From CAYTLW01 sp964438735 (lineage in GTDB: Bacteria > Myxococcota_A > UBA9042), in assembly GCA_964438735.1 (NCBI GenBank), contig CAYTLW010000228.1, forward strand, positions 1-5,838: 5,838 bases of DNA. The letters are read 5' to 3'. Positions 1-5,700 of the stretch are shown here, in pieces. Position numbers and translations under genes: made by a program. The stretch's first letter is position 1. Each line of letters begins with the position of its first letter. The notes beneath the pieces were generated by a model, which was given only the letters and a program-made list of their open reading frames with translations, did not search any database and was not told where the DNA came from.

Positions 1-42
1 AAAAAGGTCGTTTTCGGGCCTCACCCCAAAGCTCCGCCGCCG

Positions 43-1437
43 ATGGCGGCGCGCGTCCGGCTGTCGCCGGCCGCGGGTGAGTCGCCTGTTTCATCCAGCG
101 CTGTCGGCGGAGCGGTTGGGCGACTCACTTGGCCTGTGGTGGCGCTCGCGATCAGCCTGTCTCTGATTATCGGGGTCGCCGGCTGTGCCACCGAAGAGGA
201 GGCGCCGCCCTGTGGTGGCCCGGGTGTGATCTGCACCTTCATGGGCGACGGTCGCGCCGCCATGGGCACCGACGGCGTGGCCCCCACCGACGTCAGCCTC
301 TACCTGCCGCAGGACATCACCTGGGGCCCGGACGGGCGCGCCTACGTGCTCGACTGGAACAACCACCGGGTGCGGGTCGTCGACGACGGCGTGGTGGAGA
401 CCCTGATCGGCACCGGCGAGCTCGGCGACGCGCCCGACGGGCCGGCCCTCAAGACCCGGCTCAACCACCCCACGCACGTCGCCTTCACGCCCGATGGGCA
501 CCTGGTGCTTTCGGCCTGGCATAACTCCAAGGTCATGCAGATGGACCTCGGCACGGGCAAGATCAAGGCCATCTGCGGCACCGGCGCGCGCGCCTATGGC
601 GGCGAGGGCGGCCCGACCGACAAGGCGGTGGTCGACCTGCCCGTGGGCACCGCGTTCGACAGCCAGGGGCGCCTGTACATCATGGACCAGGGCAACCAGC
701 GCATCCGGCGGGTGGCCGCGGACGACAAGCTGCACACGCTGGTGGGCCCCGTGGGTCCCTACCTGCCGCCGGGCTACGTCGAGGTCTGCGAGCCGCCGAA
801 GGAGAAGTTCCAGGCCCCGGAGTGCCGCTTCTGCCTCGAAGCAGAGGCCAAGGATCCCGAGTGCAAGGGGCCGCCCGCCAGGCCCCAGGGCTTCGCCGGC
901 GAAGGCGAAGCGGGCACCAAGGCCTACATGAACCAGCCCTTCAGCCAATCCGCGCCGCCCTCTGGTGGCATGGAGATGGGACCGGGCGATGTGCTCTACT
1001 TCACCGATACGGGCAATCATCTCGTCCGGGCGCTGCATCCCGACGGCAGCGTGCGCACGGTGGCCGGCGTGGCGCCGGCTGTGTACGACGCCACCCAGCT
1101 CGCCACTGGCGCGCCGAAGGGCGGCTATGATGGCGACGGCGGGCCGGCCCTGAAGGCCCGCTTCGACAACCCCCGCGATGTGGCCGTCGCCGTGGACGGC
1201 ACCTTGTACGTCGTCGACCGGCAGAACAGCTGCGTGCGCCGCATCGACACCAAGGGGATCATCACCACCGTTGCTGGCATCTGTGGCGACCGGGGCTACT
1301 CCGGCGACGGCGGACCGGCCGTGGAGGCGACGTTCAATCGGCCCTATGGCATCGCCCTGGACGCCGACGGCAAGCTGTACGTGGCCGACACCTACAACCA
1401 CCGCATCCGGGTGGTCGACCTCGACGAGGGATCATGA
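43..1437 (+). CDS. NHL-repeat beta-propeller lipoprotein
   Basis: A predicted secreted lipoprotein of 464 residues. A hydrophobic segment (residues 31-46) ends in the lipobox VAGC, with the lipidated cysteine at residue 48. After it come six NHL-type repeats, roughly at 68-122, 131-182, 187-235, 283-345, 360-411 and 418-464. The last two carry the classic pattern GDGGPA...P..(I/V)A...DG.LYV.D..N..(I/V)R.(V/I)D. Six repeats fit one closed six-bladed propeller, a scaffold for binding rather than a predicted enzyme. An insertion between repeats 3 and 4 (about 236-282) holds four cysteines, C249, C261, C264 and C274. The start is uncertain: the ATG at 43 has no clear ribosome binding site, its signal region is long (47 residues), and the frame stays open to the window edge. 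A GTG at 136 would give a short signal without positive charges. The gene overlaps the next one by 4 bases. The family call is firm; the ligand is unknown. Confidence 0.9.
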   Translation: MAARVRLSPAAGESPVSSSAVGGAVGRLTWPVVALAISLSLIIGVAGCATEEEAPPCGGPGVICTFMGDGRAAMGTDGVAPTDVSLYLPQDITWGPDGRAYVLDWNNHRVRVVDDGVVETLIGTGELGDAPDGPALKTRLNHPTHVAFTPDGHLVLSAWHNSKVMQMDLGTGKIKAICGTGARAYGGEGGPTDKAVVDLPVGTAFDSQGRLYIMDQGNQRIRRVAADDKLHTLVGPVGPYLPPGYVEVCEPPKEKFQAPECRFCLEAEAKDPECKGPPARPQGFAGEGEAGTKAYMNQPFSQSAPPSGGMEMGPGDVLYFTDTGNHLVRALHPDGSVRTVAGVAPAVYDATQLATGAPKGGYDGDGGPALKARFDNPRDVAVAVDGTLYVVDRQNSCVRRIDTKGIITTVAGICGDRGYSGDGGPAVEATFNRPYGIALDADGKLYVADTYNHRIRVVDLDEGS

Positions 1438-1907
1438 GGCACGGGCCCGGCGTCGCGCTGGTCCTGGCGGCGCTGGTCTGCCTGGGCGGGCTCGCAGCCT
1501 GCGCGACCGACGATCCCCCGGTGAAGGTCGAGCCCATCTGGCCGTCGGATTTCGAGACGGCCTGGCCAGAGGTGCGCGACTGCCGCCTCAGCCCGGCGGA
1601 GCACGACGGGTTCTACATCCGCGTCTTCGCCAACCCCGAGGCCGCGGACGCCTATGTCAAGGGGTTCTACCCCTTCGCCGAGGGCACGCTGCTGGTCAAG
1701 GGAGAGTACGACGAAGAAGCATGCGCCACGTTGAAGCGGGTGTCGGCCATGCGCAAGCTGGCCAAGGGCGCCGCGCCAGCGCTGGGCGACTGGCAGTGGC
1801 AGCGCACCGACGCCGCCGGCCAGGTACTCGACAAGATGCCCGCCAAGTCGTGCGCGGGATGCCACAAACCCTGTGCCGCGCACGATTACGCCTGCACGGA
1901 TCCCTGA
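1434..1907 (+). CDS. Cytochrome P460-like c-type heme lipoprotein
   Basis: A 157-residue exported lipoprotein. The signal peptide ends in the lipobox LAAC, with the lipidated cysteine at residue 23. The body matches the cytochrome P460 family layout: a phenylalanine/tyrosine-rich stretch at 60-92 (FYPFAEGTLLVKGEYD), then M106-R-K, then GDW at 118-120. Near the C-terminus is a heme c attachment motif, CAGCH, at 140-144, whose H144 would be the proximal ligand. Family members are periplasmic heme proteins; the characterised ones oxidise hydroxylamine or bind NO, using a lysine cross-linked to the heme. I cannot tell which lysine, if any, would do this here (K89, K108 and K111 are nearby), so an enzymatic role is not claimed. 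Two extra cysteines (C147, C154) follow the heme motif. The ATG overlaps the NHL stop as ATGA, with GAGGG 3 bases upstream, so translational coupling is likely. Confidence 0.82.
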   Translation: MRHGPGVALVLAALVCLGGLAACATDDPPVKVEPIWPSDFETAWPEVRDCRLSPAEHDGFYIRVFANPEAADAYVKGFYPFAEGTLLVKGEYDEEACATLKRVSAMRKLAKGAAPALGDWQWQRTDAAGQVLDKMPAKSCAGCHKPCAAHDYACTDP

Positions 1908-1908
1908 G

Positions 1909-1922
1909 GCGCCCCGTGGCGC
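1909..1922. terminator. Possible hairpin between convergent genes
   Basis: GCGCC (1909-1913) and GGCGC (1918-1922) form a 5-bp G/C stem with loop CCGT. It lies directly after the P460 stop in a 28-base gap shared with the convergent propeller gene. There is no T tract on either strand, so it is not a classical intrinsic terminator. A role as a bidirectional RNA 3'-end structure is inference. Confidence 0.22.
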
Positions 1923-1935
1923 GGAGACGGCCCCT

Positions 1936-2967
1936 TCAAGGCCCGATGGACGTGGCCGGCGGGCTGCGCCCCCGGTAGATGAGCGTGCCCGAGCGAAACG
2001 GCGGCGCGACGACCTGGCCACCGGCCGCCCAGACGCCCCCCGAGGGGTCGATCCAGACACCGTGCAGGTCCTCGTAGACCTCCAGACCGTGCTCCTGCGC
2101 CTGCCACGTCGCGCCGTCGTGTCGCAGCACCACCGCCTGCATCCCCACGGCCCAACCGACGTCGCCGCGGTGGGAGACGCCGAAAGTCTGCAGCGGTGGG
2201 TCGCCCGCCGGCGTCACGTCCAACCACGGACCGCCATCTTTGGAAGCGACCAGGGTAGCCGTAAACGCGCCCCCCACAGCGGTGATGAGCGAGCCGTCGC
2301 TGCGTCCATTGATCGTCAGCAGGTTGCGCTTGGTGCCGGAGGAGACAGCCTCGAAGACCTTGCCATTCCAGTGCATCATGGCGCCGCCTACGCCGCAGAA
2401 CCAGACGTCGTCGGCGGCGCTCCCCCACACCTTGAACCAGGCGGGCGGCGAGGGCATGCCGCCGCCGGGCTGCACGGCCTTCCACTGGCCGCTGACGTTG
2501 CGCCAGATGAACCCCTTGCCGCTATGGGCCTGACCGCCCACGGCCCACATATCCTCGGGCGAGGTGCCCCACACGCCCCAGACGAAGCGGGGCTCCGGCG
2601 TCGCCAGGACCTGAAATGCGCTGCCCGTCCAGCGCAGGATCCGCCCCCCCGTGCCGGCAAAAAAGACCGGCCCGTCATCGAACGCGTGAACCCAGAGCAG
2701 GTCGCCGGCGTCCAGCCCCGTGTCGTGGCGCGTCCAGGCCGTGCCGTTCCAGTGCAGCGCGGTGGGTCCCAGGCCATCGCCCTGGTCCGAGCCAGCCACC
2801 CAGACATCGTCTTCGGCCGTGCCAGAGACCGAAAACAGCGCGCCCTCCAACTCCTCGTGCACGATATGCCAGCGGACCGCATCTGCGCCGTCGTCCGAAT
2901 CGGTGCCGCAGGCCAGCAGCGAGACCGACATGGCAAGGACGACGAGAAGCGGGATTCGGCGCGGCAT
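1936..2967 (-). CDS. Seven-repeat BNR/'DVWAVG'-type beta-propeller lipoprotein
   Basis: A predicted secreted lipoprotein of 343 residues. MPRRIPLL... starts a compact signal peptide ending in the lipobox LLAC, with the lipidated cysteine at residue 20. The rest is about seven degenerate repeats of 35-45 residues. Each has a strand like 'VWGTSPEDMWAVG' followed by 'hhRW.G..W' and a turn. Their cores are near 43-59, 90-104, 129-144, 178-192, 216-232, 260-275 and 301-317. This fits a seven-bladed propeller of the BNR/sialidase-like or Ycf48-like class, common as lipoproteins in Myxococcota. No catalytic residues are recognisable. The frame stays open upstream to 3441, but that extension is arginine/serine/cysteine-rich, overlaps the ATPase gene and would bury the signal peptide. 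I therefore start at the ATG at 2967, which has CAGG a few bases upstream. It converges on the P460 gene. The function is unknown. Confidence 0.85.
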   Translation of the reverse strand: MPRRIPLLVVLAMSVSLLACGTDSDDGADAVRWHIVHEELEGALFSVSGTAEDDVWVAGSDQGDGLGPTALHWNGTAWTRHDTGLDAGDLLWVHAFDDGPVFFAGTGGRILRWTGSAFQVLATPEPRFVWGVWGTSPEDMWAVGGQAHSGKGFIWRNVSGQWKAVQPGGGMPSPPAWFKVWGSAADDVWFCGVGGAMMHWNGKVFEAVSSGTKRNLLTINGRSDGSLITAVGGAFTATLVASKDGGPWLDVTPAGDPPLQTFGVSHRGDVGWAVGMQAVVLRHDGATWQAQEHGLEVYEDLHGVWIDPSGGVWAAGGQVVAPPFRSGTLIYRGRSPPATSIGP

Positions 2968-3026
2968 GCACCTGCCATAACAACGTCCCGGGGTCGTGGC
3001 AACCTCCTCGGGCGGGCAGTGGCCAG

Positions 3027-3050
3027 CGACGGCGGGCCGACACGCCGTCG
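3027..3050. other. 8-bp inverted repeat in the ATPase-propeller gap
   Basis: CGACGGCG (3027-3034) is the exact complement of CGCCGTCG (3043-3050), with an 8-base loop. It lies in the 130-base gap between the ATPase stop and the propeller lipoprotein start. Transcribed from the - strand it would form a strong G/C hairpin, but no T run follows. It could be a weak terminator or mRNA-stabilising structure separating the two genes, or simply a chance product of high G+C. Confidence 0.3.
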
Positions 3051-3097
3051 GGAGGGTCAGAAGAACGTCGGCGCTGTCCGTGGAGCCGGTGGGCAAC

Positions 3098-4417
3098 TCA
3101 AAGCGAATCAAGCGTCTCCGGCAACAACTCCGCCGGCACCCACCGCACGGTGACGCCATCGACCAACTCCTCCGCCGGCTCGCCTCGGTGCACCAACAGG
3201 AACAATGCCGGCCCATAGGCGGCGATGAAGCTGCGTGCCGAACGCGACAGCCGGGCGCCTGCTCGAGCGCTGGCCTTGACCTCCAAACCCACGATCCTGC
3301 CGGGCTCCGGCTCGAGCACGAAATCGACCTCGGCGCCGCCTCGTGTCCGCCAGTAGCGCACGGCTCCCGGCTCTGGCCAGCGCTTGTGCAATTCGCCGAA
3401 GACAACCCCCTCCAGCAGCTTGCCGATGTCGACCCGCTCATTCACCGACGCGAACCCGCCGCCCACCGCGTTGCGCAGCCCAACGTCGATGTAGAAGACC
3501 TTGGGCGCCTGGGTGAGTTCGGCCCGCTTGCCGCCAATGAATGGTCGGAGGAGGCGCAAAATGTGGGTCTCCTCCAACAGTGATGCGTATTCGATGACCG
3601 TGGAAGTGGCGATGCCGGTGATGCGCGCCCACTCGGAGTAGTTGACCACATCGCCAATCTGTCCCGCAGCGAGCTGAAGGAGGCGTCGGAAAGCATCCGG
3701 GCGTTCGATCCGGAATCGGTCCGAAGCGTCCCGCAGCACAAACGAGGTGACCAGATCCTGCAGCACGGGCACCGGGTCCGCAGCGGTCCACGCCGCCGGA
3801 TAGCCGCCTCGGACGAGATGGCGCTCGAGCACCTCGCGCGCAGCTCGTCGAGCGACGGCGTCGGCCACGCCCCCCTGGTCGCCGATCGCCTCGGCGAGCG
3901 ACAGCGGCCACAACTGGTGACGCGTCGCGCGCCCTGCCAGCGACTCCCGCGTCCGCGCTGCCAGGTGAAAAGAAGCGCTGCCCGTGACAACGATCCGCCG
4001 GCCCTTGTGGGCGTCGACCAACCCCTTGATGAACAGCCCGGCCTCTCGCAACCACTGGGCCTCCTCGAAGAACACCGTCCCACCCGGCGGCAACCACTGC
4101 CCCAACTCCGCGGCAAACAGTCCAGGAGAGTCGCACCACTGCCGAATCAGAGGCTCTTCACAGTTCAGCAACAGCAGCGGCCCAGACATTCGCGACAACA
4201 CCGACCACACCAGCGTGCTCTTGCCCGCCTGGCGAGGTCCGATGACCAGGTGGGCCCGCCGCGTATCTTCCAGCGCCTGGGCCAACCCATGCTCAGCCGT
4301 TCGCGTGATGTAGGGATCGGGCAACCTGCCGATGACGTGCCTGGATTGCGCCTGCAGGTCGCCGAGCCACGGATTCGTCGACTCGATCAAGGAGCGAAGT
4401 TGCGCGTTCATGGGCAT
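3098..4417 (-). CDS. AAA_14/DUF4143 family ATP-binding protein
   Basis: A 439-residue cytoplasmic protein with full-length two-part architecture. The N-terminal AAA+ domain carries Walker A GPRQAGKST (60-68), a Walker B-like strand TVFFEEAQ (114-121) and a sensor-1-like VTGSAS (144-149). The family signature L.GR...PLS..E follows at 160-176. The DUF4143 part has GGYP (204-207), a winged-helix-like segment (about 256-286), YIDVGLRNAVG (309-319) and a PD-(D/E)xK-like core: E336 or E342, D365 in AEVDFVLE, and E379-x-K381 in GLEVKAS. Walker B has glutamate (E118) where aspartate is usual. The family is widespread and often horizontally acquired; its biological role is unsettled, with ATP-dependent DNA-related function suspected. 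The ATG at 4417 is preferred over the one at 4411 because GGGGGAGG lies 9 bases upstream. The leader contains a repeat/palindrome array suggesting its own regulation. The family call is secure; nuclease activity is not established. Confidence 0.93.
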   Translation of the reverse strand: MPMNAQLRSLIESTNPWLGDLQAQSRHVIGRLPDPYITRTAEHGLAQALEDTRRAHLVIGPRQAGKSTLVWSVLSRMSGPLLLLNCEEPLIRQWCDSPGLFAAELGQWLPPGGTVFFEEAQWLREAGLFIKGLVDAHKGRRIVVTGSASFHLAARTRESLAGRATRHQLWPLSLAEAIGDQGGVADAVARRAAREVLERHLVRGGYPAAWTAADPVPVLQDLVTSFVLRDASDRFRIERPDAFRRLLQLAAGQIGDVVNYSEWARITGIATSTVIEYASLLEETHILRLLRPFIGGKRAELTQAPKVFYIDVGLRNAVGGGFASVNERVDIGKLLEGVVFGELHKRWPEPGAVRYWRTRGGAEVDFVLEPEPGRIVGLEVKASARAGARLSRSARSFIAAYGPALFLLVHRGEPAEELVDGVTVRWVPAELLPETLDSL

Positions 4418-4426
4418 GCGAACGTA

Positions 4427-4434
4427 CCTCCCCC
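4427..4434 (-). promoter_or_regulatory. Strong Shine-Dalgarno of the ATPase gene
   Basis: On the - strand the sequence reads GGGGGAGG, followed by 9 bases and then the ATG at 4417. It is the clearest ribosome binding site in the window. It favours the upstream of two in-frame ATGs (4417 over 4411, where the spacing would be 15). Confidence 0.7.
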
Positions 4435-4457
4435 AACCCGGCGTTGCGGCCTACATC

Positions 4458-4507
4458 AACCTTGCCTATGTTTGACAGCTCCGTCAATAAACCTTCCCTA
4501 TGTTCGA
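4458..4507 (-). repeat. Two 18-bp direct repeats, 32-bp period, upstream of the ATPase
   Basis: The + strand copies are AACCTTGCCTATGTTTGA (4458-4475) and AACCTTCCCTATGTTCGA (4490-4507), identical at 16 of 18 positions. The period of 32 bases is close to three helical turns, which would put two bound proteins on the same DNA face. The copies lie 41-90 bases upstream of the ATPase start, in DNA visibly richer in A/T than its surroundings. The spacing and position suggest operator or activator sites controlling the ATPase gene. No regulator gene is adjacent, so autoregulation or a distant regulator is inferred. Confidence 0.6.
4472..4487. promoter_or_regulatory. TTGAC-N6-GTCAA palindrome, likely operator
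   Basis: The perfect 5-bp arms TTGAC (4472-4476) and GTCAA (4483-4487) flank AGCTCC. The palindrome overlaps the end of one direct repeat and fills most of the gap to the other, so the parts form one composite site. On the - strand it begins TTGACG, which resembles a -35 hexamer. I find no good -10 at 16-18 bases, so a sigma-70 promoter is only a possibility. It fits a dimeric regulator site in the ATPase leader. Confidence 0.45.
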
Positions 4508-4585
4508 TTGGCGGCTCCCGCCCGGCGCAATCTGCCGGGCATCGACGTGCCAACCACATCTCCGAATGAAGACGGCAACTAACTC

Positions 4586-4602
4586 TCTGATCTGTAATCA
4601 GA
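4586..4602. repeat. 6-bp inverted repeat resembling a tRNA anticodon arm
   Basis: TCTGAT (4586-4591) and ATCAGA (4597-4602) are perfect complements separated by CTGTA. On the + strand it reads as a 5-bp stem with a 7-base loop TCTGTAA, like the anticodon arm of tRNA-Thr(UGU) but with C instead of the invariant U33. No acceptor, D or T arm surrounds it, so it is not a tRNA gene. It overlaps the RCC1 stop codon. It may be a simple 3' hairpin, a tRNA-derived attachment-site remnant, or chance. Confidence 0.3.
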
Positions 4603-5254
4603 AACCCAACCCCCAGCAGAGAACCGCGCCGGAACTCTTCAGACCGCATGTATAGAGGCTTGCCGCGGCAACAGCGGTGAACGTCTCATCTGCAGGCGCG
4701 GTGGCCTGGCCCGCGGGATTGCCGTAGAGGTCGAGATTGCTTCCCCAACAAACTGCCTTGCCGTCGTCCCGCAGAGCGCAGGAGTGACCCATCCCGGCGC
4801 TTACAGCAGTGAACTTGTGCCCGCCGGGCGGCGTGGACTGGCCCGACTTGTCGGTCCCCCAACAGAGCACCTCGCCGGAGGACTGGACGCCACAAGTGTG
4901 CAGGTAACCCGCGTCGATGGCGACGAATGTCGGTTCGGGCGGCGGCGACGATTGGCCGTACTGATCGTGCCCCCAGCACAGCACCTTGCCCTCGTTCCAG
5001 TAACCTTCGCGCCAGCACGTGACCTCTCCGCTGGAATCAAGTCCACAGGTTCGGATGCTGGCAGCGTCCAACGCGACCATGCCGGAAGGGGCCAGCCTGC
5101 CTGTATCAGCGCTGGAAGGGGCATCGTCGACGATGCCCTCGTGCAGGGCGTCCGACTGCATGACGTTCGCGTCCGACTGTGCCTCCTCGGGCATGGCGCA
5201 CGAACAGATCGACCAGAGAGCGAGCAGCAGGCATCTGGTGATCATGGAGGGCAT
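4598..5254 (-). CDS. RCC1-repeat lipoprotein, short, possibly C-terminally truncated
   Basis: A predicted lipoprotein of 218 residues. The hydrophobic signal (8-18) ends in a cysteine-rich stretch, ICSC, with C19 (or C17) the likely lipidation site. A low-complexity acidic linker (22-55) follows. Then come four RCC1-type repeats with the motif CGL.SSGEVLCWG....GQ. Each has a cysteine pair ten residues apart: C70/C80, C121/C131, C159/C169 and C203/C213, probably disulfides in the exported protein. Repeat 1 is abnormal: after C80-W it continues WREGYWNEGK and repeats a second VLCWG at 91-95. The last repeat stops right after LCWG at LGF, where the usual N..GQ turn is missing. Canonical propellers of this class have about seven repeats, so this one is short. 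Either M1 (5254) or M4 (5245) could be the start; neither has a clear ribosome binding site. The binding partner is unknown. Confidence 0.8.
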   Translation of the reverse strand: MPSMITRCLLLALWSICSCAMPEEAQSDANVMQSDALHEGIVDDAPSSADTGRLAPSGMVALDAASIRTCGLDSSGEVTCWREGYWNEGKVLCWGHDQYGQSSPPPEPTFVAIDAGYLHTCGVQSSGEVLCWGTDKSGQSTPPGGHKFTAVSAGMGHSCALRDDGKAVCWGSNLDLYGNPAGQATAPADETFTAVAAASLYTCGLKSSGAVLCWGLGF

Positions 5255-5310
5255 CCGGTCAGCGCATCATGCACACCGCCGCAAGAGACTGGTTCTCGAC
5301 ACGCAGCGCC

Positions 5311-5339
5311 AATGTATCGAGCCACCCAGGGAAGAACAA
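5311..5339 (-). promoter_or_regulatory. Weak candidate promoter of the RCC1 lipoprotein gene
   Basis: On the - strand TTGTTC (5339-5334) and TACATT (5316-5311) are 17 bases apart and resemble -35 (3/6) and -10 (4/6) hexamers. A start near 5304 would leave a leader of about 50 bases. The match is weak, and in this G+C-rich DNA it stands out only by its A/T content. Confidence 0.25.
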
Positions 5340-5470
5340 GCGACCCAAACGCCGATCCAGGCGATGTCCCCCGCCAGGGCGAGGGCATTGGCGAGAAGCC
5401 CCGGGGCTCGCGCCCCCCGGCCCACGGCTGCCCGTGCTTTGCGGGGCAGACACGCAGCCCGCACGAAACC

Positions 5471-5513
5471 CGCGGGCGAGGACGCCCGCGAGCCGCCGGC
5501 GGGGACGCCGGCG
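5471..5513. repeat. Twin 20-nt hairpins with RGGA tetraloops
   Basis: Hairpin 1 is CGCGGGCG (5471-5478), loop AGGA, CGCCCGCG (5483-5490). Hairpin 2 is CGCCGGCG (5494-5501), loop GGGA, CGCCGGCG (5506-5513). Both have perfect 8-bp stems and 4-base loops, and 3 bases separate them. The stems differ in sequence while complementarity is kept, which suggests selection or replication of the structure. This resembles REP-like dispersed intergenic elements of G+C-rich genomes, but a dispersed family cannot be shown from this window. Confidence 0.55.
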
Positions 5514-5700
5514 CTCCAATCCAACCCCAACCCCACGGTTCAAGACCCGGCTGCCGGCTACCCTCTGCCCCCCCAATCCGCGCCGACTTGTCTGAGCCGA
5601 GGGGAGACGGCGCCCCAACCAGCGGCAGACGCGAACCAACCCGAGGCGAGTCGAGGCGCGTGCGAGTGCCGTCCAACTCTCCAAGACCCAAAACCACCGA

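Noticed and set aside
91..1401. 436-residue open frame antisense to the NHL gene
   Set aside because: It mirrors the sense codons, with histidine/valine/glycine/arginine-rich, domain-free translation. Long antisense frames are expected at this G/C bias, and the sense frame has clear NHL repeats.
1909..1935. Classical intrinsic terminator between convergent genes
   Set aside because: The stem is only 5 bp and no T tract follows on either strand; listed only as a low-confidence hairpin.
1873..3153. 426-residue open frame antisense to the propeller lipoprotein
   Set aside because: The translation is arginine/proline/alanine-rich without motifs. The opposite strand encodes a lipobox and seven regular repeats.
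2968..3441. N-terminal extension of the propeller lipoprotein frame
   Set aside because: It would put 158 Arg/Ser/Cys-rich residues before a proper signal peptide and overlap the 3' part of the ATPase gene. The start at 2967 is far more plausible.
3818..4582. 254-residue + strand frame over the ATPase 5' region
   Set aside because: Proline/arginine/glutamine-rich shadow of the ATPase gene with no recognisable domain; it also runs through the regulatory leader.
4565..4650. Possible tRNA gene around the anticodon-arm-like hairpin
   Set aside because: No D arm, T arm (no GGTTC-type motif) or acceptor stem can be folded around it, and the loop lacks U33.
5520..5540. AACCCC tandem as a telomere-like or CRISPR-like repeat
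   Set aside because: Only about two units, no spacers and no cas genes; simple-sequence chance.
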